Shown: positions 36,560-48,600 of the stretch, one piece after another
Numbering within the stretch: the first letter of the stretch is position 1
Layout: each line of letters begins with the position of its first letter
Source of the DNA: Cyathus striatus
Lineage: Eukaryota > Basidiomycota > Agaricomycetes > Agaricales > Nidulariaceae
Assembly: GCA_025738555.1 (NCBI GenBank)
Contig: JAOVFP010000021.1
Span: 806,001 to 870,000 of the forward strand
Direction: 5' to 3'
DNA length: 64,000 bases
Made by a program: the position numbers and the translations under genes
The notes under the pieces: model-generated
Told to the model about the DNA's origin: nothing
Seen by the model: the letters and a program-made list of their open reading frames with translations, nothing else
The model's database searches: none

Positions 36560-38560
36560 CTGCATGGATTCGTCGCGGGTTTGGGAAGCAGCGAGGCTAA
36601 CGGGGAAGGTATCGGAAGCATCGCAAATGAACTCATGTACCCGAACACGCTATCGAGTCCTGCACCCCATACTTTAGCTCCTCAGTATAGGCGGCTACCT
36701 GCGCAGGCGTCTTCGTGGGCCTTGAGGAGAGAGCAACGAAGTTGTTGTAGAGAACGGAAGGGGAGTCATGAGCATTGATGATATCAGCTTCAGAAATTAT
36801 GATTACACCTCGCTGAATAGGCATCGACATATGCCTCCAGAGCAACCGACCGAGAGAACAAGCAAAGCACACAGCTTCATTGTGAACCGTCCTCGTTCCC
36901 GTCCTCGGCCCATGAACCTCTGCCCCTTTCACCCCATCCAGTCCCGATAGCTCCAGAGTAACAAAACGTTAACTTCCGCCATTATCATGAACGTGGAGGC
37001 TTTGCAAGAGGAATATTAAACGGAGACGATACGGGTGTCGGAGGAGACACGTGCAGCGAAGGCAAATGTTCGGCCTCTTCTTCCTCGCTCCGCCTCACTT
37101 CAAGTGCAAGCGTCTTCCTGAGTCTCCAAGGGGGCGAAAGCAACGAAGAAGCTGGAGCGTTACGATAAGTCATACCCTTGGGGGGGGGGGGTGAAGACTA
37201 CCATAGCTTCATATAAAGTATCGTTGAGGTTTGCCCAGTCAGTGATGGGCAAAGTGAACGGAAAAACGCGCACATCCAACGGGCAAGACGAAACCCAGGA
37301 CCACCTTACACCCTTTCCAACGTAATTAGATGCGGCTACCCATCCTCTTTTCAAGCCAACTTGAACTCCAGCGCCCACGTTACATCAACATAGATAACGA
37401 CGTCTAACAAACTTCACCACGATCCCACGTGCACCATCACCAGTGCCCCCCTAGTCTTCTTCACAGGTGTCATAGTAGCGTTGGAGTAAGAAGCGCAGTT
37501 GGCGTCGGATATAGGTCTAGACTCCGCGAACGTTCAACGTGAAAGCGTAGGCTTTACAAGATACAGGTGTAGCCTTAGATCAGACAGCTAAGGATACGCC
37601 GGTTGTACGTGTGGTAAGGCCAAAGAATCCGATGCGCTGTACAAATCCGTCTTGTGCTTCGTATCGGACGCGCAGGGTGGTTGCTTTTGCAGTTGTCGCC
37701 CTGTATCAAAGAGGAAGGATACACGTGAGGGGCAGCTGATGAAGAGGTTGAAAAGCATCTGCTTGGACAGGCGAATCGTTGCCGCCAACCTCGAGAGTGA
37801 CGTGCAGAACGTACTGAACGACGTCAGCCAGGAAGGAACACATTACGCAGGACCACCATCGTCTCACTTCTCTGCTCAACTCTACCCCCCTTCCACTCTA
37901 ACTTGAATCCAGCAGAACCCGCCGTACCACTCGTACGCACAACGATAGCCTTCACCACACACTAGAAGTTCTACTACGGTTCGCTCCCTTTTTCAGTCCT
38001 TCATGGGCTCATCGTAGGCGCATGATACGGATTTGAAATAGCGCTGGAGTAGGTAACCGAAACGCTCTCTGTGAGGTAGAAGGCGTTTCGAGGGGCATAG
38101 AGAATGGAGATGGTGAATGCGTTGAAACCGACGCTGGGTGAATCTCGATACGTGGTGAGGACGCAGCCGCCTGCTCGTCGTCTTGGTGATGTGTATGGAA
38201 AGGCTCGTGATGCAAAGGACGTAAATGAAGGTCTTGGATAATATGCTTCAGGTAGGTCCAATCGTCAGCGGGGAGGAGGGAAAGCAGAGAAACGAACGCA
38301 CCCGTCATGTGCGTACAGTTGCGATAGTCCAATTCATCCTGTACAGCCCACTGAATTCAGCTGTCGACTCAGATTGGATGGTGTAAGAGCGTCTTGTGTT
38401 TCAACATGGGAAGACGAGCTTTGGGATTGTCACTCAGGGACCCAAGAGAATTGGCGCTCTATGTGGTCGAAATTGTGTATCTTCCGTCCTTTATAAGATT
38501 GTGTAACGAGTAGTAGTGGGCCATATATGAGTCAATCGTGTCGTGCAAGCGGAATGGTGA
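36560..38560 (-). pseudogene. Decayed multi-exon gene, unit 3
   Basis: This unit matches unit 1 in order on the minus strand. Near 38490 FDHIERQF corresponds to FDDIERQIRF. An 86-codon frame at 38261-38001 (LTTYRDSPSV, ILYAPRNAFYLTESVSV) corresponds to VLITYHAQV and YAPRVAYFFTES. Near 37830-37735 a frame reads DVVQYVLHVTLEVGGNDSP. Near 37670 it reads GFVQRIGFFGLTTRTTGV. Near 36835-36700 it reads MPIQRGVIIISEADIINA and SPSVLYNNFVALSS. A stop follows FDHIERQFSWVPE, and the remaining pieces lie in different frames. A 12-base G run lies near 37180. Function unknown. Confidence 0.5.
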
Positions 38561-38838
38561 AGGTCCAAGTTGAGTTCAAAACAGCGTCGGGACTCGGAAG
38601 ATCATGTGCGGCCGGGTACGTGGGAATGATACGGGTAACGCCGAAAACAACTTCTGAAGATCCATATTCCGTCGAATTCAGTTCTGTGAACAGAGTTCCC
38701 GCAGAGAGTATAACAAGGTCATAAAAATGATAATATTAACATGGAGTGTTACAGGACATGCAGTGCTAATGCTATGTATTTTCGATACATCGAGTTGGAC
38801 GTAGTTTCTTGGTGGTTTTATACGAAGCTCTGATCCCT

Positions 38839-40576
38839 CATCAGTAAAACATGCATGACTTTAGTGTGCCTTTAGCGGTCTTTACAAAGACAATAAAGAC
38901 CTAAAAGACCCGAAAAGGTCTGAAAGGCTAAAGGCAATATTGACTTTGTAAATCTAGGTCCATTGTCTTTGCTAGTAATGTTTGACTTTAAAAAGAGATT
39001 ATGTCTTTGTAAATACAACGAAAGGCATATGTACTTTTAAGAAGTTACATAAAGGGCTATGTAAAGAGACTTCAAAGTCACACTTCTCAATAGGTTCCCA
39101 GTGAAATAATGGAGCAGGTGTACGTATTAATAGACAAGTCATGTACTACATACAAAGACAATAGTAATCTACCTAATCACCACCCGCGCCACTGCTAAAC
39201 AACCCCACATCCAGGCCACACAGACCGTAATGGCAACCTCCCCCTATATCTACTATATCAGCTGAAATTGAAATCTGGCGAGCGATGGGCAGTGACGAGG
39301 GCCATATGGTGGGCTAGCATACATATAACCCTAGAATATAGTAGATGCTTAGCACGAAGAAAGCAAATCATGAATATAAATGACGTACTTGAGTCTCTTC
39401 CGACACCGAATCACCATAAGCACTGTGCTTTCTCTTTCATACATCACTCGACTCTTCGGTTATTGCTCGAACGAAACTGGGGCTGCATGGTTTGTGCGAT
39501 CATATCCCCATTGCGTGGCGTGCGATGTCATGAGAGACGACTTGCTGTGAACAGGCTAGAGGGAACTAGGCTTTCCATGATCAGTGTAGAACGTGAGCAG
39601 ACACGAGGAGGTCCAGTAGGCATGTCGCAGACACTTGCATTGCGTGAGAGACCGGTGTTTGTCTACAGAGCAGAACCATAGCAGTAACCAGAGCAAGCAC
39701 AGCAGCAAAGAGCGGTAACAGAGGAGTTCCATAAATCAGGCCCAAGTCTTATAGTAAATGGCCAAAGTAAATATTATAAGACAGAGCAACAGGTGAGGCA
39801 TAGGATGGGAAGGGAGAAAGGAGAGGTGGTGGAAAGGGTGAGTTCAGTTACCAGTATCGAACGTTTCGGAAATTCAACATTAAGCACGTGATACACAATC
39901 AACGAAATGGAGTGGTCACGCGCTAACTTTCTCACCTGCCCTTAACTTTGAATTATGTAACCATCATCCCATCTCAGCTACCAGTAAGTACTAAGTATAC
40001 AGCTTAGGCAAGCTAAACTACGACCTGAAGATGAATAAATAAACTTTTAATGATCATGTAGGCTGTACTGTACTGTATGTGTCATATCATAATATTTGTT
40101 TCTACTATGTTTTATACTGGAATAGTATTGTACTTCTACTATGTATGTACTTATTGGCATTGATTCACTGGTCTGCAATTGGCAATCAAATGTGTTATAT
40201 ATGTAGCACATGCTACATGACTTATATTACAATTTATAGTGAAAATGAACTTGATGTACAGTGCACAAATTGAATTCTCTATTAAATGGATTGTCAGTAA
40301 GTTGCCTCAGCTTACAAATCCTAATTTTCATTGTAGTTAATTCTAACTGTAAAAACATATGATACATTTATACTAATAAGTAGTAGTATAGTATTTATGG
40401 AGATGCATTAACAGTAAGAAAATAAACCAAAGTTAAAGACTCCACTTAAAGCTCAAAGTGCTTAAAGCACAACATCCATATTAAAGTCAAAGACACAGAA
40501 AGACACCAAAAGACACAAAAGTAAAAGACCCATGTGAAAGACAAAGTCACTAAAAGACATGCATGTTTTACTGATG
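38839..40576. mobile_element. Candidate DNA transposon with 19-bp TIR
   Basis: CATCAGTAAAACATGCATG at 38839-38857 is repeated exactly, inverted, at 40558-40576, and similarity continues inward (CTTTAGTG against CTTTTAGTG). Both ends are then rich in AAAGAC/GTCTTT motifs (38875-38960 and 40430-40555), as in subterminal binding regions. No transposase is present. No clear target duplication was found, so the exact ends are uncertain. Short frames at 39268-39681 and 40079-40273 inside it have no recognised domain. Confidence 0.6.
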
Positions 40577-41126
40577 CTGCAAGATCCCCGATCAAGTCGA
40601 TTGACGAACATTCGGAAGGTCGAAACCTCCATGGAATACTCGTTGTACATGCAGGAAGATAGTCTGAGGGAGAATCTGATTGTGGCCTGTATTTTTATGG
40701 TATGCATAGAGAATGGTATAGTACATATGCACTTTATTACTAGAGTACATTTATCAAAGTACGCCTCACTGTGGGTTAGTTATGAGGGAACACTCCAATT
40801 GAATGGATCACCGGATGCTATATCGCCGCGGATCTTAGTGGGTGTTTCAGTCATCATGAAGCCAAAGTTGGAACGATATTATGATTTGTATGGCAATGAG
40901 CGAAGCTGCTGATTGTTCATCTATGTATATTCAGCACAGTTTTTATGATTGATGATGAAGATCATCTTGTATTATTGAAGGTATGTACTTTGATATCGGG
41001 TTGATATGCATAAACACGGTATAGCATTAAAGTCCGACAAACTACAAATATGTGGCGTTGGATGGTAAGATCCTCCCCCTCCGCTCATACACAAATAGCA
41101 CAACACGTACAAACGAGCAAACAGCA

Positions 41127-43846
41127 ATGCCTCGATTATTCGAGAAAATCACGGATCAAGTTGCAAACAGGCCTTACTCACTTCATGACAAAGGGAACCA
41201 TGCTCTATCGCCTAATGAGCAAGTGGAAGATTGTTTCCTAAAATCAAACAATGAAACATCTATTGCAATTGTAAGTCCAGCTGAAGGTTTTATTTGTAAA
41301 ATATTTATATTTTCATATACAGCAGAAGAATAACTTAAGGATAAATAGTGCAGGACCCCATGCATTCACAGGAAATACTGGCATCATAAACATAAATGAT
41401 AATGCTAAGATTTACAATGCCTCAACAATAACAAACAATTATCACAATACTTCCACAGAACAAAAAGACTTGTTGGCAGAAAAATTGTGTCCAGTATTTG
41501 GAGCAGTTTATAACTCAGGTGGAAGGGAAGATTCAACTGGATGTATCACTGGTACTCGAGTGGATCTGTTACAAGAAATTGATAATCGGATCGCCTCAAC
41601 CGACAAAGCATCCATCTATTGGCTTTCTGGGCTTGCAGGGACTGGAAAATCTGCAGTTGCACATAGTGTTGCTCATAAGTACCACAGAAATGGAGCTTCC
41701 TTCTTCTTCTCTAGAGATCACAAAAATAGGAGTGAGTCTACAAATGTAATGAAAACTTTGGCATATCAACTGGGAAAACAACACCCACTGTTGAAACAAA
41801 AAATATTGGAAGAAGTTGGAGCTGACCTTTCAATTCTCCACTCAACTATTTCAGTTCAATTTCAGAAGCTTATTTTATATCCTATCATGGACATGATAAA
41901 TGATTTACATAAGATTAAAATAGTGGTTGTTCTTGATGCATTGGATGAATGTCAGCAAGAAATGCAAACAAATATTATCAAAGTGCTAGCTGACAATCTC
42001 AGAAAGTGTACCTTTCCAGTCAAATTCTTGATTACAAGTCGGCCACAGAGATCTCTAGAATACATGTTTCAAACTAAAACAGTGGAATCTTTGACAAGTC
42101 CATTTATTTTGCATAATATTGAAACAATAAAAGTCAATGCAGATATCAGATTGTATATAGAACATGAAATCAATGAGATGCCCATTGAAAAGCCTTGGCC
42201 AAAGCCAAATGAAATGAATGAATTGATTGAAATCTGTTCTGGTCTATTTATTGCAGCAACTACAGCAATGAAATTTATAAATGATGGCATGGGAATTGGA
42301 GTGCAGAGCAGGTTAAGATTGATCCTTGACAATAAATATGCTAAGCTAAATGACAAGAATGTATATGGATCACTAGATCACATGTATATGAAAATTCTGT
42401 TACTAGCTTCAAAATCATCATACTGGAAAAATAATTTATTTGCAATGTTGGGGATATGTCCACTGCGAACAAAGATGTACATATTCCTGATACAATAACA
42501 GATGGGATTGTCTATGCAGCTACATATTGGATTTTCCATCTTCTAGAAGCATCAATTGATGATAATCTAAAACAGTTGGCAACAACCTTTATATTAAAAT
42601 ATATATTGCAGTGGCTTGAAGTCATGTCACTATATGGTCAACTAAAAAGAGCTCTTGAAGGCATAAGATTCATAAAGAACCAGACAGTATGTTTAAATTT
42701 CATAAAGAATTATTGTTTGCTAATCAATTCAATTTAAATCAGCTTATATTCATACCCCAATGTATGAATATGTTGAATGATGTTGAGTGCTTTATTCTCC
42801 ATAACCATCCAATAATTGGAGGTTATGCATTGCAAATTTATCAAGCTGCACTTTTATTCACCCCACAAAAAACTTTGTTGTATAGGACATATCAACATCA
42901 ATTAAGGACTTTAAAGGTAATTAAAGGATACAACAAGTTCTGGATTCCATGTGTACAGATACATGGAGGTTACTATAACATAATAACATCAGTTGCCATC
43001 TCACAGGATGGGAGAACTATTGTTTCTGGCTCAGGTGACATGACAGTCAGAGTATGGAACTTACAAAGTGGGAACCTTCAGAATGAGCTAAAGGGTCATT
43101 TAGCTTATGTCAGGTCAGTTGCCATCTCATGGGATGGAACAACTATCATTTCTGGCTCTGATGACAAGACAGTGAGAGTGTGGAATTCTAAGAATGGAGA
43201 TCTTATGAATGAGATAAAGGGCCATTCAGACTGTGTCAGGTCAGTTGCCATTTCACAGGATGAGATGACTATTGTTTCTGGCTCAGATGACAAGACAATT
43301 CGAGTGTGGAATGCACGTAGTGGAAAACTTCTTCATAAGTTAAATGACCATTCAGACCTGATCTACTCTGTGGCCATCTCACAAGATGGGACAACTATTG
43401 TGTCTGGTTCAGAGGACAAGACAGTCAGATTGTGGAGCACACAAAATGGCACTTGTATACATATTTGGTATCCAAATGAACCTATAAATACAGTCAGGTT
43501 TAATACTGATGAAAATTATATTATTGCTAATAATAATCATGTTTTTTCCATGTCAACATTGATGAAGATTGATTATTTACAAGAACCATGTTGTAACAAT
43601 TTAAATATGTTTGTAGATGACTGGGTTGTAAGAGCAGGTAGAAGATTATTTTGGATCCCTCCTTCATTTAGGCCAATATATTCAAATGCAATAACTATAA
43701 ATGATAACACAGTTGCTAGTGGAACAAAGCTGGGAAAATTGGTTATAATATCATTAAATACTGATGATTGTGAATTAGGTACAGAGACTAAGAGGAAGAA
43801 TACAGTGAAGGAATTATTAAAAAAAATTTGGAAGTTTAGATTGTGA
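41127..43846 (+). pseudogene. NLR-C: NACHT-WD40 receptor with internal deletion
   Basis: Close paralogue of NLR-A. Exon 1 is 41127-41270 (start MPRLFEK), intron 1 is 41271-41322 (52 nt, GTAAGT...ACAG), exon 2 runs from 41323, intron 2 is 42687-42742 (56 nt, GTATGT, TTGCTAAT, CAG) and exon 3 is 42743-43846. The NACHT motifs are intact: GLAGTGKSA, VVVLDALDEC, ITSRPQRS. Near 42430-42450, after SYWKN, about 105 codons present in NLR-A are missing and the frame shifts, giving a stop at 42496-42498. Downstream the old frame resumes (MSTANKDVHIP, TYWIFHLLEA). The WD40 half has only four repeats plus the degenerate terminal blade with RLFWIPPSFRP. As read, the gene would make a NACHT-only protein of about 439 residues. 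Both splice junctions look good, so the break may be recent. Confidence 0.85.
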
Positions 43847-43876
43847 TGTTTATCTCATTAAGCCTTGAGACTGGTT

Positions 43877-44030
43877 GTTAAGGGGGGAGTCATATCCCAT
43901 GTTGATAATCTCCACTTCCTAGGCCTTTTCCTCTGAATATACTTTAATTTTTATTTTGTTCTATCTTTGCTTACTGTATATAGATTACTCTTACCTATCC
44001 ATCTTGTACTAGTTATCTCCATGGCATTGC
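43877..44030 (+). repeat. Diverged gypsy LTR start with polypurine tract
   Basis: TAAGGGGGGAG followed by TCATATCCCATG just after the stop of NLR-C resembles the 3' polypurine tract and LTR start of the complete chromovirus in this window (GGGGGGAATAC, TGTCATATCCCGT). Further in, TTACTGTATATAGATTACTCTTAC matches the LTR segment TTACTGTACATAGATTACTC. The rest of the LTR cannot be followed with confidence. Confidence 0.5.
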
Positions 44031-45690
44031 TGGATGATGTTGGAGCAGGGAAGAACATGTGTATTGAGACAAAATTGAAGCTGTACCTTTGAAAGATCCA
44101 TAAGTAATCACATGATGTTCCCTTATCTTTATTCTCCTATTGTCCTAGTCCCATTAAGTGCTGTTGAGTCATGCGATGAGAGTAGTTACTTTATTTACTT
44201 AGAATGTAGCTTCCAAATATAATAAATCACTTAAATCCCAAGGTGTGATATCAGTAAGTTCAAGGGGTGCAATGATTTCAATTTCAAATATAGAACAAGT
44301 TATTTTTAGATCAGTTTAACTTTGGTTTTATTCTTAGAACACATCAAGGTATTCAAACTTCAAGGTATTCAGATTTCAATTTCAGCAAACTTGGTACATA
44401 ATTCAGTGTCAAAACATCTCGTAAATAATTCTGATTCTTGTCTGTATACCACCCTATCTGTGGGGGGAAGAATGCCTGGCAGTTCCTGCCTTATTTCTTC
44501 CCTCTTCATCTACTATATACATTTTCTACCTACTCTACTTACAAATTGCATTGTAATAAAATTCTATTTGAGATCTGGTATTTCCCTGGCCCATGTGTAA
44601 GGTAATGCATCGTCAGTGCCCAGGCAGTGGTCAACCAATCATGTGCATAACCCAATGTGCTCCCTTTCTGCAATGCGCACTCGTTTGAGTGTTCTATCGG
44701 TTACCTTCCTAATCAGGTAATCAGCTGATGCGGCAGCGTCATCCATTCATATCAATTTCATTTATGTTGGCCTCTCAGGTCAGGTTTCCGCTTCCATATG
44801 AACTCCTGACCGTTAGGGTACTTGCTCACTGTCCATTCTTGCTTCCCTTCCCCCCTTCTCACGCTCTCTGTCTCTCTGTCTCACTTGTCTCATCATCTCA
44901 GGGATTCAGTAAGTTCATGTTCTGTCTATTTCCACCCTTTGTATCTCATGCTGACTTGTCCATAGTCACATTGTCTTAGTTCTGGGCCCTTGGTACTCAT
45001 GTACAGAACACAACATCATTTTAGAAAGGTAAAAGTTTTATGTATCTATTTGTTTAAAGGGTTTTAAACCAGTACTTAATGCAGAGTCATGTTTTTAAAT
45101 AGGTATATTTATTTATTCCCTTAGTGATTTATGGGAGGTGACGCAGGAACTCAGCCCCTCCCCACTGTTTCCTCACTCAATATGCTAGGCACTGGCATCT
45201 CGAAATCAAGATGTAACGAATTTTTAAAATTAGGTATGTTGTTTCTATTTACATGTGTATCAGTGCTGGTGTAGATGTAACCTTGACTCTTTAATGTACT
45301 TACTAGTCAAACTAAAGGTCTCAGGTTCAACTTCCAACTCTTATCTTAGTAGTGTATTTGAACAGAATACTCTAGTTGCAGCTTGGGACTCACTCCAACT
45401 CTTGAACTTTTGGACTGGACTTGCTATACAGTTTTTACAGATACTAACCAACTATGATAATTTGAAAATAGCCTTACTATTTTACTAACTGTATCATTTT
45501 ATTCATCTTTTCTACTTTTTCCTACTCTAATTTATTTATATTTCCTATTTTCTCTTTATTTTCATAATCAGCAAGCAAGGTTTCTACCAATGCAGTCAGT
45601 AATTCTCAGTGCATATAAGCTTAATAAAGAAACATGAGTTAATTAAACTATAATTCTACCAAATACAAATTTATCCAAATAATTATGTAA
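44031..45690. other. Intergenic between convergent NLR-C and NLR-D
   Basis: AT-rich with a TC-rich patch near 44840-44890. No gene seen. Part may be remaining LTR of the diverged gypsy copy. Confidence 0.4.
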
Positions 45691-48600
45691 CTACTTCTTT
45701 GACTTTAAAATTTTCATTAGTAATTTACTGACTTTACTCTTCATTGTCTCTGTAACTGATACCCACTTATTGAGATTTAGACAAATTATCACCACCCTTC
45801 CTGACATTGTTCCAATAGAACTGTTTCATCATTGACAGCTATTGAATTTGAATTTGTAGGTCTAAAAGAAGGAGCAAGCCAAAATAATTGTTTATCTGTT
45901 TTTAAAACCCAGTCAACTACAACCTGAGTGAAACCTTGATTAAAACTAGTACCATAAGATTCATAAAGTGGACCAGCAATCTTAGTTAATGTTGAGATGG
46001 AAAAAACCTCATGGTCATTAGCAATAATACAATTTTGATCAATATTAAACCTGACCACTTCTACAGGTGCATTCAGATACCACACATGTATACAAACACC
46101 ATTTTTAAGGCTCCACACTCTTAGTGTCTTATCATCTGAACCAGAAACAATAGTTTCTCCATTCTGAAAAATGGCAACTGACTTGACCCATTTTGAATGG
46201 CCTTTTAGTGTATTGAGAAGTTTTCCATTGTGTGAATTCCACACTCTGACTGTCTTGTCATGGGAGTCAGAAACTATAGTTGTTCCATTCTGTGAAATGG
46301 AAACTGAGTTGACTTCATGTAAATGGCCCTTTAGCTCATTGAGAAGTCCCCCACTATGAGAATGCCACACTCTGACTGTTCCATCAGCTGAGCCAGAAAC
46401 TATAGTTGTTCCATCCTGTGAGATAGCAACTGAGTTGACTCCATCTAAATGGCCATTTTGCTCATTTAGAAGTTTTTCACTATTTGAATTCCACACTCTG
46501 ATTGTCTTGTCACATGAACCAGAAACAATGGTTGTTCCATCCTGGGATATAACAATAGAATAGACTTTGTCTGAATGGCCTTTTAGCTTATTAAGAAGTT
46601 TTCCACTATATAAATTCCACACTCTGGTTGTCTTGTCATGTGAGCCTGACATTATAGTTGTTCCATCCTGTGAGAAGGCAACTGACCAGATGGAGTCTGA
46701 ATGACCTTTTAGCTCATTAATAAGTTTTCCACTATGTAAATTCCACACTCTGATTGTCTTGTCACCTGAGCCACAAACCATATTTTTCCCATCTGGTGAT
46801 ATGGCAACTGACTGGACAAAGTCTGAATGACCTGTTAGCTTCTTGAGAAGTTGTCCACTATATGAATTCCATACTATAACTGTATTGTCATCTGAACCAG
46901 ACACAATAGTTGACCCATCTTGTGAGATGGCAACAGAGTAGACCCAGCCTGAATGTCCATGTAGTTCATTAAGAACTTTCCCACTATGTAAATTCCACAC
47001 TCTTACTGTCTGATCATCTGAGCCAGAAACAATAGTTGTCCCATCCTGTGAGATGGCAACTGCATTTACCTCATCAGAATGGCCTTTTAGCTCCTTGATA
47101 AGTTTTCCACTATGAAAATTCCACATTCTGACTGTATTGTCACATGAGCCAGAAATAATCATCATGCCATCTTTTGAGATGATAACTGAGGTGACCCAGT
47201 CAGAATGGCCATTTAGCTCATTGAGAAGTTCTCCACTATGAAGGTCCCACACTCTGATTGTTTTGTCATGTGAGTCTGAAACAATTGTTGTCACATCATT
47301 TGTAATGGCAACTGATGTTACTCCGTCAGAATGGCCTACAATTACCTGTACACATGGGTCCCAGTACTTGTTGTATCCTTGTATTACTCTTACAGTCTTT
47401 AATTGATGTTGATATGTTCTGTATAGCAAAGTTTCCTGTGGAGTAAATAAAAGTGCACCCTGGTAAATTTGCAATGCATGGTCCTTAATTATCTCATAGT
47501 TGTGTAGAATAAAACTCTCTGCATCATTCAGCAACTTCATACATTGAGGTATGAAAATAGACTAAATTATAATTAAATGTTACACTTACTGTCATTTTTT
47601 GGCTAATCTTACACCTTCAAGTGCTCTTGGTAGTTGATCAGAGTGATATAACTTCAAGCCATTGTAATAAATACTCAGATATAAAAGTTGTTGCCAGCTG
47701 TTTCAGATTTTCATTCATTGTAGCCTCTTGAAAATGGAAAATCCAATATGTAGCTGCATATCTAATTCCATCTGTTATTGTATCATGAATAGATATATCT
47801 CTGTTCAAAGTCATCATATTCATAACATTACAAATATTCATTTTGAGTGTGTTCATCATAGTATATAAACATTTTGTTGCAATAAGTGCATGATGTTTTT
47901 TTTCCTCAATATAAAATCTCATATCTGGACATCTTTTTGCATTTGTGAGAAAATCATGGAATGATAAATAAAAAGCATGGATTGGAAGATTTGAATTATA
48001 TGGTGGCACCAGTATTACTGCCTTCAGATCAAGCAAGATTTCATAGATGTCATCATCATTGTGACCCAATCTCAAAAGTTGCAGTATTCCTTTAAATGTC
48101 AAGTTATTAAACCCTAATATAATAATTGCAACAATTGCTTGAAATGCTTCTTTTTCCAGTATGATGACTGTGAAGCTAGTAAAAGAATTTGCATATACAT
48201 GTTATCCAGTGATCCATGAGCATTCTTGTCATTTAACTTAACATATTTGTTATCAAGAATAAATCTTAATTTTTCCTGTGCTCCAACTCCCCAGCTAGTG
48301 TTAATGAATTTCATTGCTGTAGTTGCTGCAATAAATAATCCAGAACAGATTTCAATAAGTTCATTGATTTCATTTGACTTTATCCAAGATTTCTCAATTT
48401 GCATTTGATTTATCTCATGTTTTATGTACAATTTAATATCAGCATTTACTTTTTCTGTTTTAATATTATGCAAAATGAATGGATTTGTCAAATATTTCAC
48501 TGTTTTGGTTTGAAAGATGGATTCAAGTGATGCCTCAGGTCGGCTAGTAACAAAGAATTTGATTGGGAAGTTGTAATTAGTGAGATTGTCTGCTAAGACT

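Noticed and set aside
40559..40912. 117-codon frame after the TIR element
   Set aside because: It begins inside the inverted repeat end and shows no recognisable domain.
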